A stretch of DNA of 24,728 nt, from the IMG/VR virus record IMGVR_UViG_3300042389_000218, positions 1-24,728 of that record, one strand, 5' to 3'. The DNA comes from a virus. The notes beneath the pieces were generated by a model, which was not told the origin of the DNA, made no database searches, and worked only from the letters and a program-made list of their open reading frames with translations. Position numbers and translations under genes: made by a program. This document shows positions 18,025 through 24,728 of this stretch, piece by piece (position 1 is the stretch's first letter; each line of letters opens with the position of its first letter).

Positions 18025-18588
18025 TTAGTCCTTTTTTAGATAAACCCAACAGCCCTCAGTTTCAGTCACGGGACGAACAGATTCATCTACTGCTCGTCTT
18101 ACCGATTCACTCCAAGAGTAATCATGGCCTGCTAAGTATCCACCGACCTTTACCTTTGGCAACCATGCCGCAATGTCTTGTTTTACACAAGCATAATCGT
18201 GACACGCATCGATGAACACCACATCCAAAGAGTTGTCGCTATATGTTGCCGCAGCCTCAATGGAAGAGAGTCTAACGGCTTTTACAACCTTTGAAACAGG
18301 GGAGATGTTCGAACAGAACAATTGATAGAGAGTATTTGTCTTCACATAGGTGTCATTTTTGTGATACGACTCTGTTGACATTTCCGCCCATGTGTCTACT
18401 GCATCAACTGCGATGTCCTTCCCCGAGTTGATGATTTCTACCCCCAAGTAAGCAATGCTCTTTCCTTTCCAACAACCAACCTCAACGATTTTTGAACCAT
18501 TGGGGAGTTGCTTCACGAACGAAGAGTATAGATTTGGGTATGTGAACCAGTTTTCCCCAAATTGGGGCTGTTGGTATATGTGTTCCAT
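18025..18588 (-). CDS. SAM-dependent class I methyltransferase
   Basis: 187 residues. The SAM-binding motif I is IVEVGCWKGKS, followed by AVDAVDTW (motif II region), DVVFIDACHDYACVKQDI and GGYLAGHDYSW, the pattern of the Methyltransf_24 family often found in polysaccharide clusters. It may methylate a sugar or an intermediate made by the neighbouring enzymes; the substrate is unknown. It lies between the RmlB-like dehydratase (21 bases upstream) and the epimerase (3-base gap), likely in one operon with both. Confidence 0.88.
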   Translation of the reverse strand: MEHIYQQPQFGENWFTYPNLYSSFVKQLPNGSKIVEVGCWKGKSIAYLGVEIINSGKDIAVDAVDTWAEMSTESYHKNDTYVKTNTLYQLFCSNISPVSKVVKAVRLSSIEAAATYSDNSLDVVFIDACHDYACVKQDIAAWLPKVKVGGYLAGHDYSWSESVRRAVDESVRPVTETEGCWVYLKKD

Positions 18589-18609
18589 ATAGAAGTGTTC
18601 CGTTCCCTA

Positions 18610-19650
18610 TCAGATCGAATGATGAAGAACAGGTCGTGAACCAACTTCAGATGGCTTCATCCCGATCCATTGTGGGTTCGACAGAGACCACTTTACAACA
18701 GCCTCCATCGATTGACTGAGGTTCATCGGAAGATCCCAGCCCATTTCCTTCATCTTGCTTCCGTCCAATGCATATCGAAGGTCGTGCCCAGGTCTGCTGC
18801 TGTGGAAGTCAACCAACTCGTAGTTCAGCGGCTTGTCCATGATGTTTGCAATCATCTTTGCGAGAGAAAGATTGTCGATCTCTCGTTCGCCCACGATGTT
18901 GAACTTATCACCGTTCTTACCGTTCTTGAGGATGAAGTCTACAGCAGAGCAGACATTCTGAGCGTGAATGTAGAACCGACTTCCTGCAAGGGTGAGGCTC
19001 TTGTTGGCGTGAATGATGACCTTTTCGCCTTTGTAGATCTTGCGGATACAGGACGGAATGAACTTCTCTGGGTGCTGACGCTCACCAAAGATGTTCATGC
19101 AATGCGAGATTTTGATGGGCATCTTGTAAGTGTTTTCAAAGGCAAGACAGAGTTCTTCGCCGCCCGCCTTTGTAGCAGAGTATGGATTGCCCGACTGATA
19201 CCGATCCCATTCCTTGTAGTTTACACCCTCGGGTGCTGGGCCAAACACTTCGTCTGTTGAGAAGTATACAAAGTTGTCGAGGTTGTCGAGGTGACGGGCA
19301 TAGTTGAGGATATTGCAAGTGCCTACAACATTGTCCATGACAAACGACAGCGGGTCTTCGATGCTTCGATCCACATGGGATCCTGCGCCAATGTGAAGAA
19401 CCGTATCAGGTTCGCCCAACAGGGAGCAAAGAATCTCGTTGTTGTACAACTCGGCACGGAGATCGTGCCATACGAACTTCACTCTGTTGCTGTTATTCTT
19501 CCAAGATGGAAGTTCGGTGAGACGATTGAGATTGCCCGACACATCCAATCTGTCAATGATGGTGATGTTTGCGTCCGTATTACGGAGCAAGTAATCGACC
19601 ATATGATGACCAACGAATCCAACGCCACCCGTGATGAGAACATTCTTCAT
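18610..19650 (-). CDS. dTDP-glucose 4,6-dehydratase-like protein (RmlB family)
   Basis: 346 residues, similar to RmlB. The NAD motif is ITGGVGFVG (5-13). The catalytic signature STDEVFG carries the Thr-Asp-Glu typical of 4,6-dehydratases, and YSATK supplies the Tyr/Lys pair. NIFGERQHPEKFIPSCIRKI and SRFYIHAQNVCSAVDF match the sugar-binding C-terminal part. It would form a 4-keto-6-deoxy sugar nucleotide, the entry point to rhamnose and other deoxy sugars. It has its own sigma70-type promoter (19675-19703) and an AAAGG site, so it and the two downstream genes can be expressed apart from the rest of the block. Confidence 0.9.
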   Translation of the reverse strand: MKNVLITGGVGFVGHHMVDYLLRNTDANITIIDRLDVSGNLNRLTELPSWKNNSNRVKFVWHDLRAELYNNEILCSLLGEPDTVLHIGAGSHVDRSIEDPLSFVMDNVVGTCNILNYARHLDNLDNFVYFSTDEVFGPAPEGVNYKEWDRYQSGNPYSATKAGGEELCLAFENTYKMPIKISHCMNIFGERQHPEKFIPSCIRKIYKGEKVIIHANKSLTLAGSRFYIHAQNVCSAVDFILKNGKNGDKFNIVGEREIDNLSLAKMIANIMDKPLNYELVDFHSSRPGHDLRYALDGSKMKEMGWDLPMNLSQSMEAVVKWSLSNPQWIGMKPSEVGSRPVLHHSI

Positions 19651-19674
19651 AGTGTAGACCTTTCGATTTGTCTG

Positions 19675-19703
19675 ATTCTAACAGTACTTATGCTTGATGT
19701 CAA
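19675..19703 (-). promoter_or_regulatory. Sigma70-type promoter before the RmlB-like gene
   Basis: TTGACA (19698-19703) and TAGAAT (19675-19680) on the minus strand are separated by 17 bases. The start is expected near 19668, giving a leader of about 18 bases. The -35 box sits inside a 6-bp inverted repeat (GCTTGA at 19692-19697, TCAAGC at 19700-19705). It overlaps the end of the GDPD-like gene. Confidence 0.75.
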
Positions 19704-20179
19704 GCCCTAGTATTTTGCTTTCCGAACTTCTCTACACAATCGTAGATGTAATCGGAACAAACTCCAACAAAACCTGTTTGATTGTACGACATCACAGATT
19801 CCCGAGAGAGTAAAGGAATGATGCACTTGTCGTTCATTTGATTTTCCAAATCATGCGACCAAATCAGACCGTTGCTGATGAGGGTGTAGCGATCCGATTC
19901 ATGGCAGAAGTAGTTTGTCCCTGGACAGTTTTTCATCAACCAAATCAGGGCTTGATACTCTTTGACATGAATCCAAAGATAATACCAACGCTTTCGTATC
20001 CACTCAGCAGAAACTGGGTAGTCAGGTGTGTCGTGTCCCAAATGAGGGACACCATCTTTCATGCGAAGATCAATCTCACAATGAAATCCCTTGCTTAGGC
20101 ATTCCTCTATGTAAGCGGGTTCGTTTTCCCTTTGTGTATTGACTCCGTCAAGATTTCCACGGTGCGAAATGAAGATCAT
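19700..20179 (-). CDS. Short glycerophosphodiester phosphodiesterase-like (GDPD) protein
   Basis: 159 residues from the ATG at 20179, which overlaps the previous stop as ATGA; a longer in-frame start at 20236 would extend into that gene and is less likely. The GDPD active-site pattern is present: SHRGN (5-9), then CEIDLRMKDGVPHLGHD (34-50), giving the His-Arg, Glu/Asp and His-Asp residues for metal binding and catalysis. The family is normally about 230-250 residues, so part of the barrel is missing. Such short versions may act on a nucleotide-linked or phosphodiester-linked sugar intermediate, fitting the neighbouring nucleotidyltransferase. Activity is uncertain. Confidence 0.82.
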   Translation of the reverse strand: MIFISHRGNLDGVNTQRENEPAYIEECLSKGFHCEIDLRMKDGVPHLGHDTPDYPVSAEWIRKRWYYLWIHVKEYQALIWLMKNCPGTNYFCHESDRYTLISNGLIWSHDLENQMNDKCIIPLLSRESVMSYNQTGFVGVCSDYIYDCVEKFGKQNTRA

Positions 20180-21033
20180 CTGATTACCGTCTCCTTTAGT
20201 AGATCTTGCTTTGCTGCAAGATGGTATTTCTTCCAATAGTCAAATGCCGCAGCAGCGTCTGTTGCTGTCTTACATTGACCCCCATTCAGGATAGTCACCC
20301 ATGCCTCAAAATTCTGTACCTCTTCGGGGGTTCCAAAAACGGTGACGAATGGGGTGTCGTAGTACCCCACTTTCAATCCATCACGGACAAGAAGATTGTA
20401 GACGAGCGTAACATAGAACTCGCCGTTGTACTGGATATTCTCCTTGACTGCTTGGTCGAAGTATTTCTTGATGTAAGAACCCTTCTTGAAGTAGTAGACC
20501 CCCGTAGAAGCATGCTCATTTAGCGGGTTGTTTGTGTAGCAAGCCTTCTCCTTGATCTCGTCAAGCACCCCATCAGAACCTTTGACGAACGCCATCTTGG
20601 TGTGTGCCAAGGTGTGGGGGTGAAACCCAGTATGAGTGAGAACACAGCCATCGAAATCACCATTCGTCATCTTTGCATGGAAATCATCCCGATTCCACAG
20701 ATGAGGGTTGTCACAATACGAAATAATGACCTCCTCATCATCGTCAATCATGTCATAGACTGTTTGCACCGTGTATACGGGGCCCAACTTGTGTTGTGGC
20801 ATCGAAACGATTGTTGCGTTTGGCACCAGTTCCTCAAGAACACTCCTCATGTTTGTCGTTTCTAAATGCACAGAGTTGCAGATGAAGACGAACTCGTCAT
20901 TCTTGCGGTCGAACATATCCAAGATGTATTCGATTATTCGCTTGCCATTTACTTTGATGAGTGGCTTGGGGTCTTTATACCCCCGCTCAACAAATCGATT
21001 GCCAGTACCCGCCATAGGAATCACAATCTTCAT
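20176..21033 (-). CDS. Sugar-phosphate/phosphoalcohol nucleotidyltransferase
   Basis: 285 residues. The N terminus IPMAGTGNRFVERGYKDPKP is the nucleotide-binding signature of the NTP_transferase family (GxGxRF...PKP), followed by LIKVNGKRIIEY. EEVIISYCDNPHLW includes the metal-binding aspartate region, and GCVLTHTG and TGVYYFKKGSYIKKYF are typical later blocks. It activates a phosphorylated small molecule by attaching NMP; the base and substrate are not readable. It overlaps both neighbours by ATGA, so it is tightly coupled to the kinase/aldolase fusion and the GDPD-like protein, suggesting a three-gene pathway. Confidence 0.9.
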   Translation of the reverse strand: MKIVIPMAGTGNRFVERGYKDPKPLIKVNGKRIIEYILDMFDRKNDEFVFICNSVHLETTNMRSVLEELVPNATIVSMPQHKLGPVYTVQTVYDMIDDDEEVIISYCDNPHLWNRDDFHAKMTNGDFDGCVLTHTGFHPHTLAHTKMAFVKGSDGVLDEIKEKACYTNNPLNEHASTGVYYFKKGSYIKKYFDQAVKENIQYNGEFYVTLVYNLLVRDGLKVGYYDTPFVTVFGTPEEVQNFEAWVTILNGGQCKTATDAAAAFDYWKKYHLAAKQDLLKETVIR

Positions 21034-22430
21034 ACTAAAGCCTTCCTGTATTTCTCTGACTGCATGTTGTTTAACTGCTGCACTTCAGAACTATCCAAAA
21101 ACTTGGGGTTCAGACAGGCACCCATCATCAACCGAAGTATGTAGTTGTTCGTCTCTCCCATCTCATCGGGAAGAACAGCGGCATCGGGGAAAAGCGGGGC
21201 ATGTGCGATAGCGTCCTCAATATCAACAAACGATTCGACATGATTGCCTAACCATTTCTTGCATCGACGGTTGATGTCTTCCGTCATGACCATCGCACTC
21301 TCTGCTGTTTTCGCACTCACGATTAGTCCGTGGTTCTCTAAGAAGATCACTCCACGAAGATCTCTGATCCTATTCGTGAGTCTCGCACCTGGGGTGGTGT
21401 ATTCTACGAACTCATATGAGAGATCCTGAAATAGACCTCGAACGATAGCCCGTGCCTCTTTGCTACAAAGAATGACATTCAAATGGATTGGGTGAGTATG
21501 TACAACAACTTGATCGGAAATGGATGCATGAAACCCTGTTTCCATAGAGGGTCTTTGCGTACCCGCGATCTTTGATTGGTTGATGAACTGGTTGTATTCA
21601 TCCTCTCTTTCGAAGCGAGGTATTGACTCACCATCGATGTTGCATAGGCAGAATCCATGATGGAGATTAATGTCTGCCATGTTCGATCCTGATGCTTTGA
21701 TGATCAACCCGCTATTGGACTTTACGGATACATTCCCGCCCCTGCCTTGTGTCAGAGATGGCTCAAGAGACAGCCATTTACAGATATCCATGAACTCAGT
21801 CAGGCTTTCGTAGAAGCCCTTCACTTTAGACATTAGCGATTCGCCAGTTCCCGTGACAGAGACATACTCTAAAGAGATGTCCCCGTCTTTTGACTTGGTG
21901 AACTTTACGATGATGTCTGCGCGGTTCTTTTGTGGGGTAATATAGATCTCTTCATCGCGCTTGCGTCTTCGCATTGTGTCTAAGACTTGCGACTCGGTAT
22001 ATCCCCTCTTCTTGGTGTCGCGTTTGACTTTCCACTCGGTCTTGAGTGCATGATCAGTATCAACGAATATCTTGATGTCTGCCAATGACATAGTGGGATC
22101 ATGATAAAGAGCATGAAGACCCTCATAGACAATGTACTTTTTGGGTTCTATTGTGATCGCAGGGTCAAACTTCCCTGTATCGTGATTATAGATCCTTCGA
22201 CTGACGGGTCTCTGCTGCTTCAGGGAAACGATATGATCGTATCCCATCTCCAAATCATTCGCCTCGGGGTTCAAGTGAGTCAAGTTGTTCCAAACTGGAT
22301 CACTTCTTTCCCACTTATGCAGATCATCACCACTAACAAGCACAGTATCGCTATCTCCCAATACAGATCGGATGAGATGTGCGATGGTGGTTTTTCCAAC
22401 GCCCGAACTACCAGAAATACAAATGTTCAT
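21030..22430 (-). CDS. Kinase / class II aldolase fusion
   Basis: 466 residues with two catalytic domains. Residues 1-195 form a uridine kinase/phosphoribulokinase-like P-loop kinase: GSSGVGKT (7-14), RRIYNHDTG (78-86) and YEGLHAL (102-108), the last two close to phosphoribulokinase motifs. Residues 205-466 form a class II aldolase/adducin domain: GRGGNVSVK (229-237), the zinc-binding HTH (311-313) and ENHG (365-368, third His). Aldolases of this type split or form phosphorylated ketoses such as fuculose-1-P and rhamnulose-1-P. A kinase making the phosphosugar and an aldolase acting on it in one chain is plausible. Overlaps both neighbours by ATGA. Confidence 0.88.
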   Translation of the reverse strand: MNICISGSSGVGKTTIAHLIRSVLGDSDTVLVSGDDLHKWERSDPVWNNLTHLNPEANDLEMGYDHIVSLKQQRPVSRRIYNHDTGKFDPAITIEPKKYIVYEGLHALYHDPTMSLADIKIFVDTDHALKTEWKVKRDTKKRGYTESQVLDTMRRRKRDEEIYITPQKNRADIIVKFTKSKDGDISLEYVSVTGTGESLMSKVKGFYESLTEFMDICKWLSLEPSLTQGRGGNVSVKSNSGLIIKASGSNMADINLHHGFCLCNIDGESIPRFEREDEYNQFINQSKIAGTQRPSMETGFHASISDQVVVHTHPIHLNVILCSKEARAIVRGLFQDLSYEFVEYTTPGARLTNRIRDLRGVIFLENHGLIVSAKTAESAMVMTEDINRRCKKWLGNHVESFVDIEDAIAHAPLFPDAAVLPDEMGETNNYILRLMMGACLNPKFLDSSEVQQLNNMQSEKYRKALV

Positions 22431-23329
22431 GGATACATCTTTGCTTCGGTGAGTAGTTGCAGCAACGCCTTTTCGTGTGGTTCATACGGGAGTGGGCAAT
22501 GTATCTCAACCAACATCCCATCCTGAAGTCTATTGGGGCATCTACGGTCGGCATCATGTCTAAACCGCACTCCATCCCAAACAGGGGGATAGTAGTTTGG
22601 GTTATACGCATGTTGATACTTCGCCTCAAGCCGTTGGAATTGCGCCAAATACTCTCGCACAAACATTCCTTGGAAGTTTTTGGGTCGGAAGTAATCCCAT
22701 ACCTTTTCCGATGTGTAGTGTTCTTCAGCCATCCAATGGTCTCCCCTCTGTTCGCGCATGTGCGGGGGATCGCCTTCGCGGATGTCCTTGTATTTTCCTG
22801 AGTCTATGATTTCTTTCTTCAGGAATGTTGAGTAATCCTCATAGTCAGCGAAGAATAGTTGCTTCAGAACTTTGCCTTTGGCGCAATGATAATGCCCTGG
22901 GAGGTCGTAACCGCCCATCTTTAATGCACCTTTTTCGAAATATGTTTTGGGATTTAGTCCCATCTCCCTACCAATGATGGAGTAATTCAAGTGGCAGTAT
23001 GAATCATCGGGGATCGATTCCATGCCTGCAAGGAAATACTCTTTCTGTAGTGGGATAAGATCGATGTCACCGATGAGCCATGTAGTCTCAGGTTCAAGGT
23101 GAGGATACCAAAATCTGCTGAATTGCAGTTGAAGAACAGAAGGAACTGTCGGGTCGGGCTTAAGTTCTACTACCTCGCCGTATTCTTCCGACATACCACA
23201 CTTCCGCTTATCTCCATACAGGAAGCAGACGGGATGGATGCCCAACTTGGTTTTCCACACCCTAGATTGGATGTTCCAAAATGGGCTGAACAATTCAGAG
23301 CAGGGGAATGCAATCTTGTCGATCTTCAT
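22427..23329 (-). CDS. Putative glycosyltransferase
   Basis: 300 residues. A WLIGDIDLIPL segment (84-94) carries a DxD-type metal/nucleotide-sugar motif on a strand, the clearest sign of a GT-A fold. The N-terminal region has alternating strands (IAFPCSELF, HPVCFLYGD), and conserved-looking aromatic blocks follow (HMREQRGDHWMAEEHYTSEK). I cannot assign a family or sugar. It is coupled by ATGA overlap to the FkbM methyltransferase before it and to the kinase/aldolase after it. Confidence 0.72.
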   Translation of the reverse strand: MKIDKIAFPCSELFSPFWNIQSRVWKTKLGIHPVCFLYGDKRKCGMSEEYGEVVELKPDPTVPSVLQLQFSRFWYPHLEPETTWLIGDIDLIPLQKEYFLAGMESIPDDSYCHLNYSIIGREMGLNPKTYFEKGALKMGGYDLPGHYHCAKGKVLKQLFFADYEDYSTFLKKEIIDSGKYKDIREGDPPHMREQRGDHWMAEEHYTSEKVWDYFRPKNFQGMFVREYLAQFQRLEAKYQHAYNPNYYPPVWDGVRFRHDADRRCPNRLQDGMLVEIHCPLPYEPHEKALLQLLTEAKMYP

Positions 23330-23955
23330 GTGTTATCCTTAATGTAAATCGCCTCGCCCGAACCCGAATAGGAAATCCAAGTCTCTTTTCTGTTCAGGTT
23401 ATACCTATTGAGTTGGTAGTCTAGGTAATTCATGTGTGTGTTCTCATGGTAGAGATCCTGTACGCTTACCTCAGAATACACAACATCCATGCGCTTCAGC
23501 GTTTCAGTCGCTCCTAGAACAATCTTTCCCTCGTACCCCTGCGCGTCTAATACCATGCAGGAAAAATCATTCATTGAAAGAGCAAACTCATTGGTTTCAA
23601 ACCAATCGTCCAATCTTTTTACAGAAACAGACTCCTCACCAACAAACTTTACATCGGGATGTGCTACCAAATGATGACTTGGTTTTAGAATCGAAGACGA
23701 TTCAAAGTTGTCGGCAACATTCATCACAAGAGTTTCGTTGGTAGAACCCAAAGCGCAGTTGACTTTGTAAACGCCTTCACACACGGGAATTTTTCCAAAC
23801 GGCTCGGTCAGCGGTTCGAACAGAAGTATCTTCGCAAAGCCAAGTTCTTTGTAAAAGCCTATTTCTTCACCAATATGGGCACCAACATGAATAATACCGT
23901 CTCTCTTTGTCTTGCCATACTTTGCCAACAGTTTTTTGAAGTCCATATGAAGCAT
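23326..23955 (-). CDS. FkbM-family SAM-dependent methyltransferase
   Basis: 209 residues. Family signatures are DGIIHVGAHIGEE (SAM-binding glycine motif), ILLFEPL, YKVNCALGS, SVKRLDDWF and MVLDAQGYEGKIVLGA, the standard FkbM order. FkbM proteins O-methylate sugars and are frequent in capsule and phage glycan clusters. The ATG at 23955 has a GGAT site; Met4 is a possible alternative start. The gene sits between two glycosyltransferases, so methylation of a glycan that they build is likely. Confidence 0.93.
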   Translation of the reverse strand: MLHMDFKKLLAKYGKTKRDGIIHVGAHIGEEIGFYKELGFAKILLFEPLTEPFGKIPVCEGVYKVNCALGSTNETLVMNVADNFESSSILKPSHHLVAHPDVKFVGEESVSVKRLDDWFETNEFALSMNDFSCMVLDAQGYEGKIVLGATETLKRMDVVYSEVSVQDLYHENTHMNYLDYQLNRYNLNRKETWISYSGSGEAIYIKDNT

Positions 23956-23966
23956 GAGTTATCCAA

Positions 23967-24728
23967 TCAGATTGAGTTGATGTTGTCTCTGTACCACTTC
24001 TCTGCGGGATAGTATGAAAGAGTCTCCACACCGACACGCCTCTGTGCGGGGCGACCATAGAGACCCACATGAACAGGTCGAGCAGGATCGGGAGTCTGTG
24101 GAAACTCGTACATGTGGTTGAGTATGAGGTTTCGATTGAAAGCAGAGTATTTCCCACCACCCTCGTTGTGCTTAATCATGTTCTCGGCGTTTGTTGGTGC
24201 CATGTCAATACAGTTATGAATTTTGTTCGTCATATAGCACGGAAGTGAACGCTGCTTTTTAACTTCCCACCTCCAAAGCCAATCACCATCTTCCTCACCA
24301 AACCCCAAGAGCCGTTCATCGAAGTATCCCACATCGAAGAGATCCTGACGATTGACGCTGAAGTGAGAAAAACTGTAGTTGATTCGGAATGATTCGTTCT
24401 TTGATTCGCGCAGCATTCCCTCATAGTCATCAAAGAACCCGCTAGCAAGAATCACATCATCGTTCAGATTGAGGATGTAATCTGTGTTCGTGAAGTTGAA
24501 ACAACTATTCCACATGAAAGAACAACCACGAACGATTGGGGACATGATGAGATATGTGCGAGGACACAGAGAGCAGAATCGCATAATCTCCTTGCGATAC
24601 TCCTGATCGAATCCTTTCTTGTGCTGTCCATTGACAAATACAACCTTGTCAACATCAGGACGCATCGCACAAATAGAGTTCATCAAAGGCTTGAAATACT
24701 TGTCGAGCCTGTATACAAATGTCGATAT
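23967..24728 (-). CDS. Glycosyltransferase (GT-A, family 2-like), 5' end beyond the window
   Basis: The frame is open through the right edge. Residues before the internal Met (STFVYRLDKYFKPL) look like a genuine part of a GT2-type domain, so the start lies outside. Motifs are NLNDDVILASGFFDDY, with the metal-binding Asp pair, and FDERLLGFGEEDGDWLWRW, the acidic ED motif seen in family 2 and chondroitin-synthase-type enzymes. At least 253 residues are present. Sugar donor and acceptor are unknown; context suggests building of a surface or virion glycan. Confidence 0.85.
   Translation of the reverse strand: MSTFVYRLDKYFKPLMNSICAMRPDVDKVVFVNGQHKKGFDQEYRKEIMRFCSLCPRTYLIMSPIVRGCSFMWNSCFNFTNTDYILNLNDDVILASGFFDDYEGMLRESKNESFRINYSFSHFSVNRQDLFDVGYFDERLLGFGEEDGDWLWRWEVKKQRSLPCYMTNKIHNCIDMAPTNAENMIKHNEGGGKYSAFNRNLILNHMYEFPQTPDPARPVHVGLYGRPAQRRVGVETLSYYPAEKWYRDNINSI

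Overview
The window looks like part of the genome of a large T4-type tailed phage (myovirus) from an environmental, probably aquatic, bacterium. The evidence is a T4 gp61-type primase, a T4 gp41-type DnaB helicase, flavin-dependent thymidylate synthase, a phage tRNA, long fibre and collagen-like virion genes, five T4-late-type promoter boxes (TATAAATA and close variants), and a large sugar/glycosyltransferase block. Every gene I can support is on the minus strand, so the biological order runs from high to low coordinates. Genes run off both edges: a fibre-like gene at the left (3' end missing) and a glycosyltransferase at the right (5' end missing). The host cannot be identified from this window.

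Layout in transcription order. (1) 24728-17098 is a surface-sugar module: a GT-A-like glycosyltransferase, an FkbM methyltransferase, a second putative glycosyltransferase, a kinase/class II aldolase fusion, a sugar nucleotidyltransferase, a short GDPD-like protein, an RmlB-like dehydratase with its own sigma70-type promoter, a class I methyltransferase and a GalE-like epimerase. Most neighbours overlap by ATGA. (2) 17068-15543 holds the replicative helicase followed five bases later by a tRNA with anticodon UAU. (3) 15531-10452 is a late operon: a protein with polynucleotide-ligase-type motifs (DUF6267-like), a 1198-residue multidomain protein (nucleotidyltransferase, RimK-like ATP-grasp, retropepsin-like protease and several small C-terminal modules), and a DUF5824-like protein, joined by 4-bp overlaps. 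(4) 10443-7499 carries virion-type or uncharacterised late genes. (5) 7498-7326 is the main intergenic control region, with a 22-bp dyad and a near-consensus sigma70 promoter in front of the primase. (6) 7325-5351 holds the primase, a small acidic protein and ThyX. (7) 5344-1 holds the collagen-like fibre and a long fibre/structural protein.

The most interesting reading is that the late operon encodes cargo packaged in the head. The 1198-residue protein and the DUF5824-like protein begin with short peptides ending in I-x-E|A, like the capsid-targeting peptides that the T4 gp21 prohead protease removes from internal proteins. The large protein has further (I/L)-x-E|A sites at the junctions between predicted domains, including one within an 11-residue stretch that resembles a T4 internal-protein N terminus. 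A polyprotein cut in the prohead into several injected enzymes would explain the arrangement. This is inference; the gp21 homologue is not in the window.
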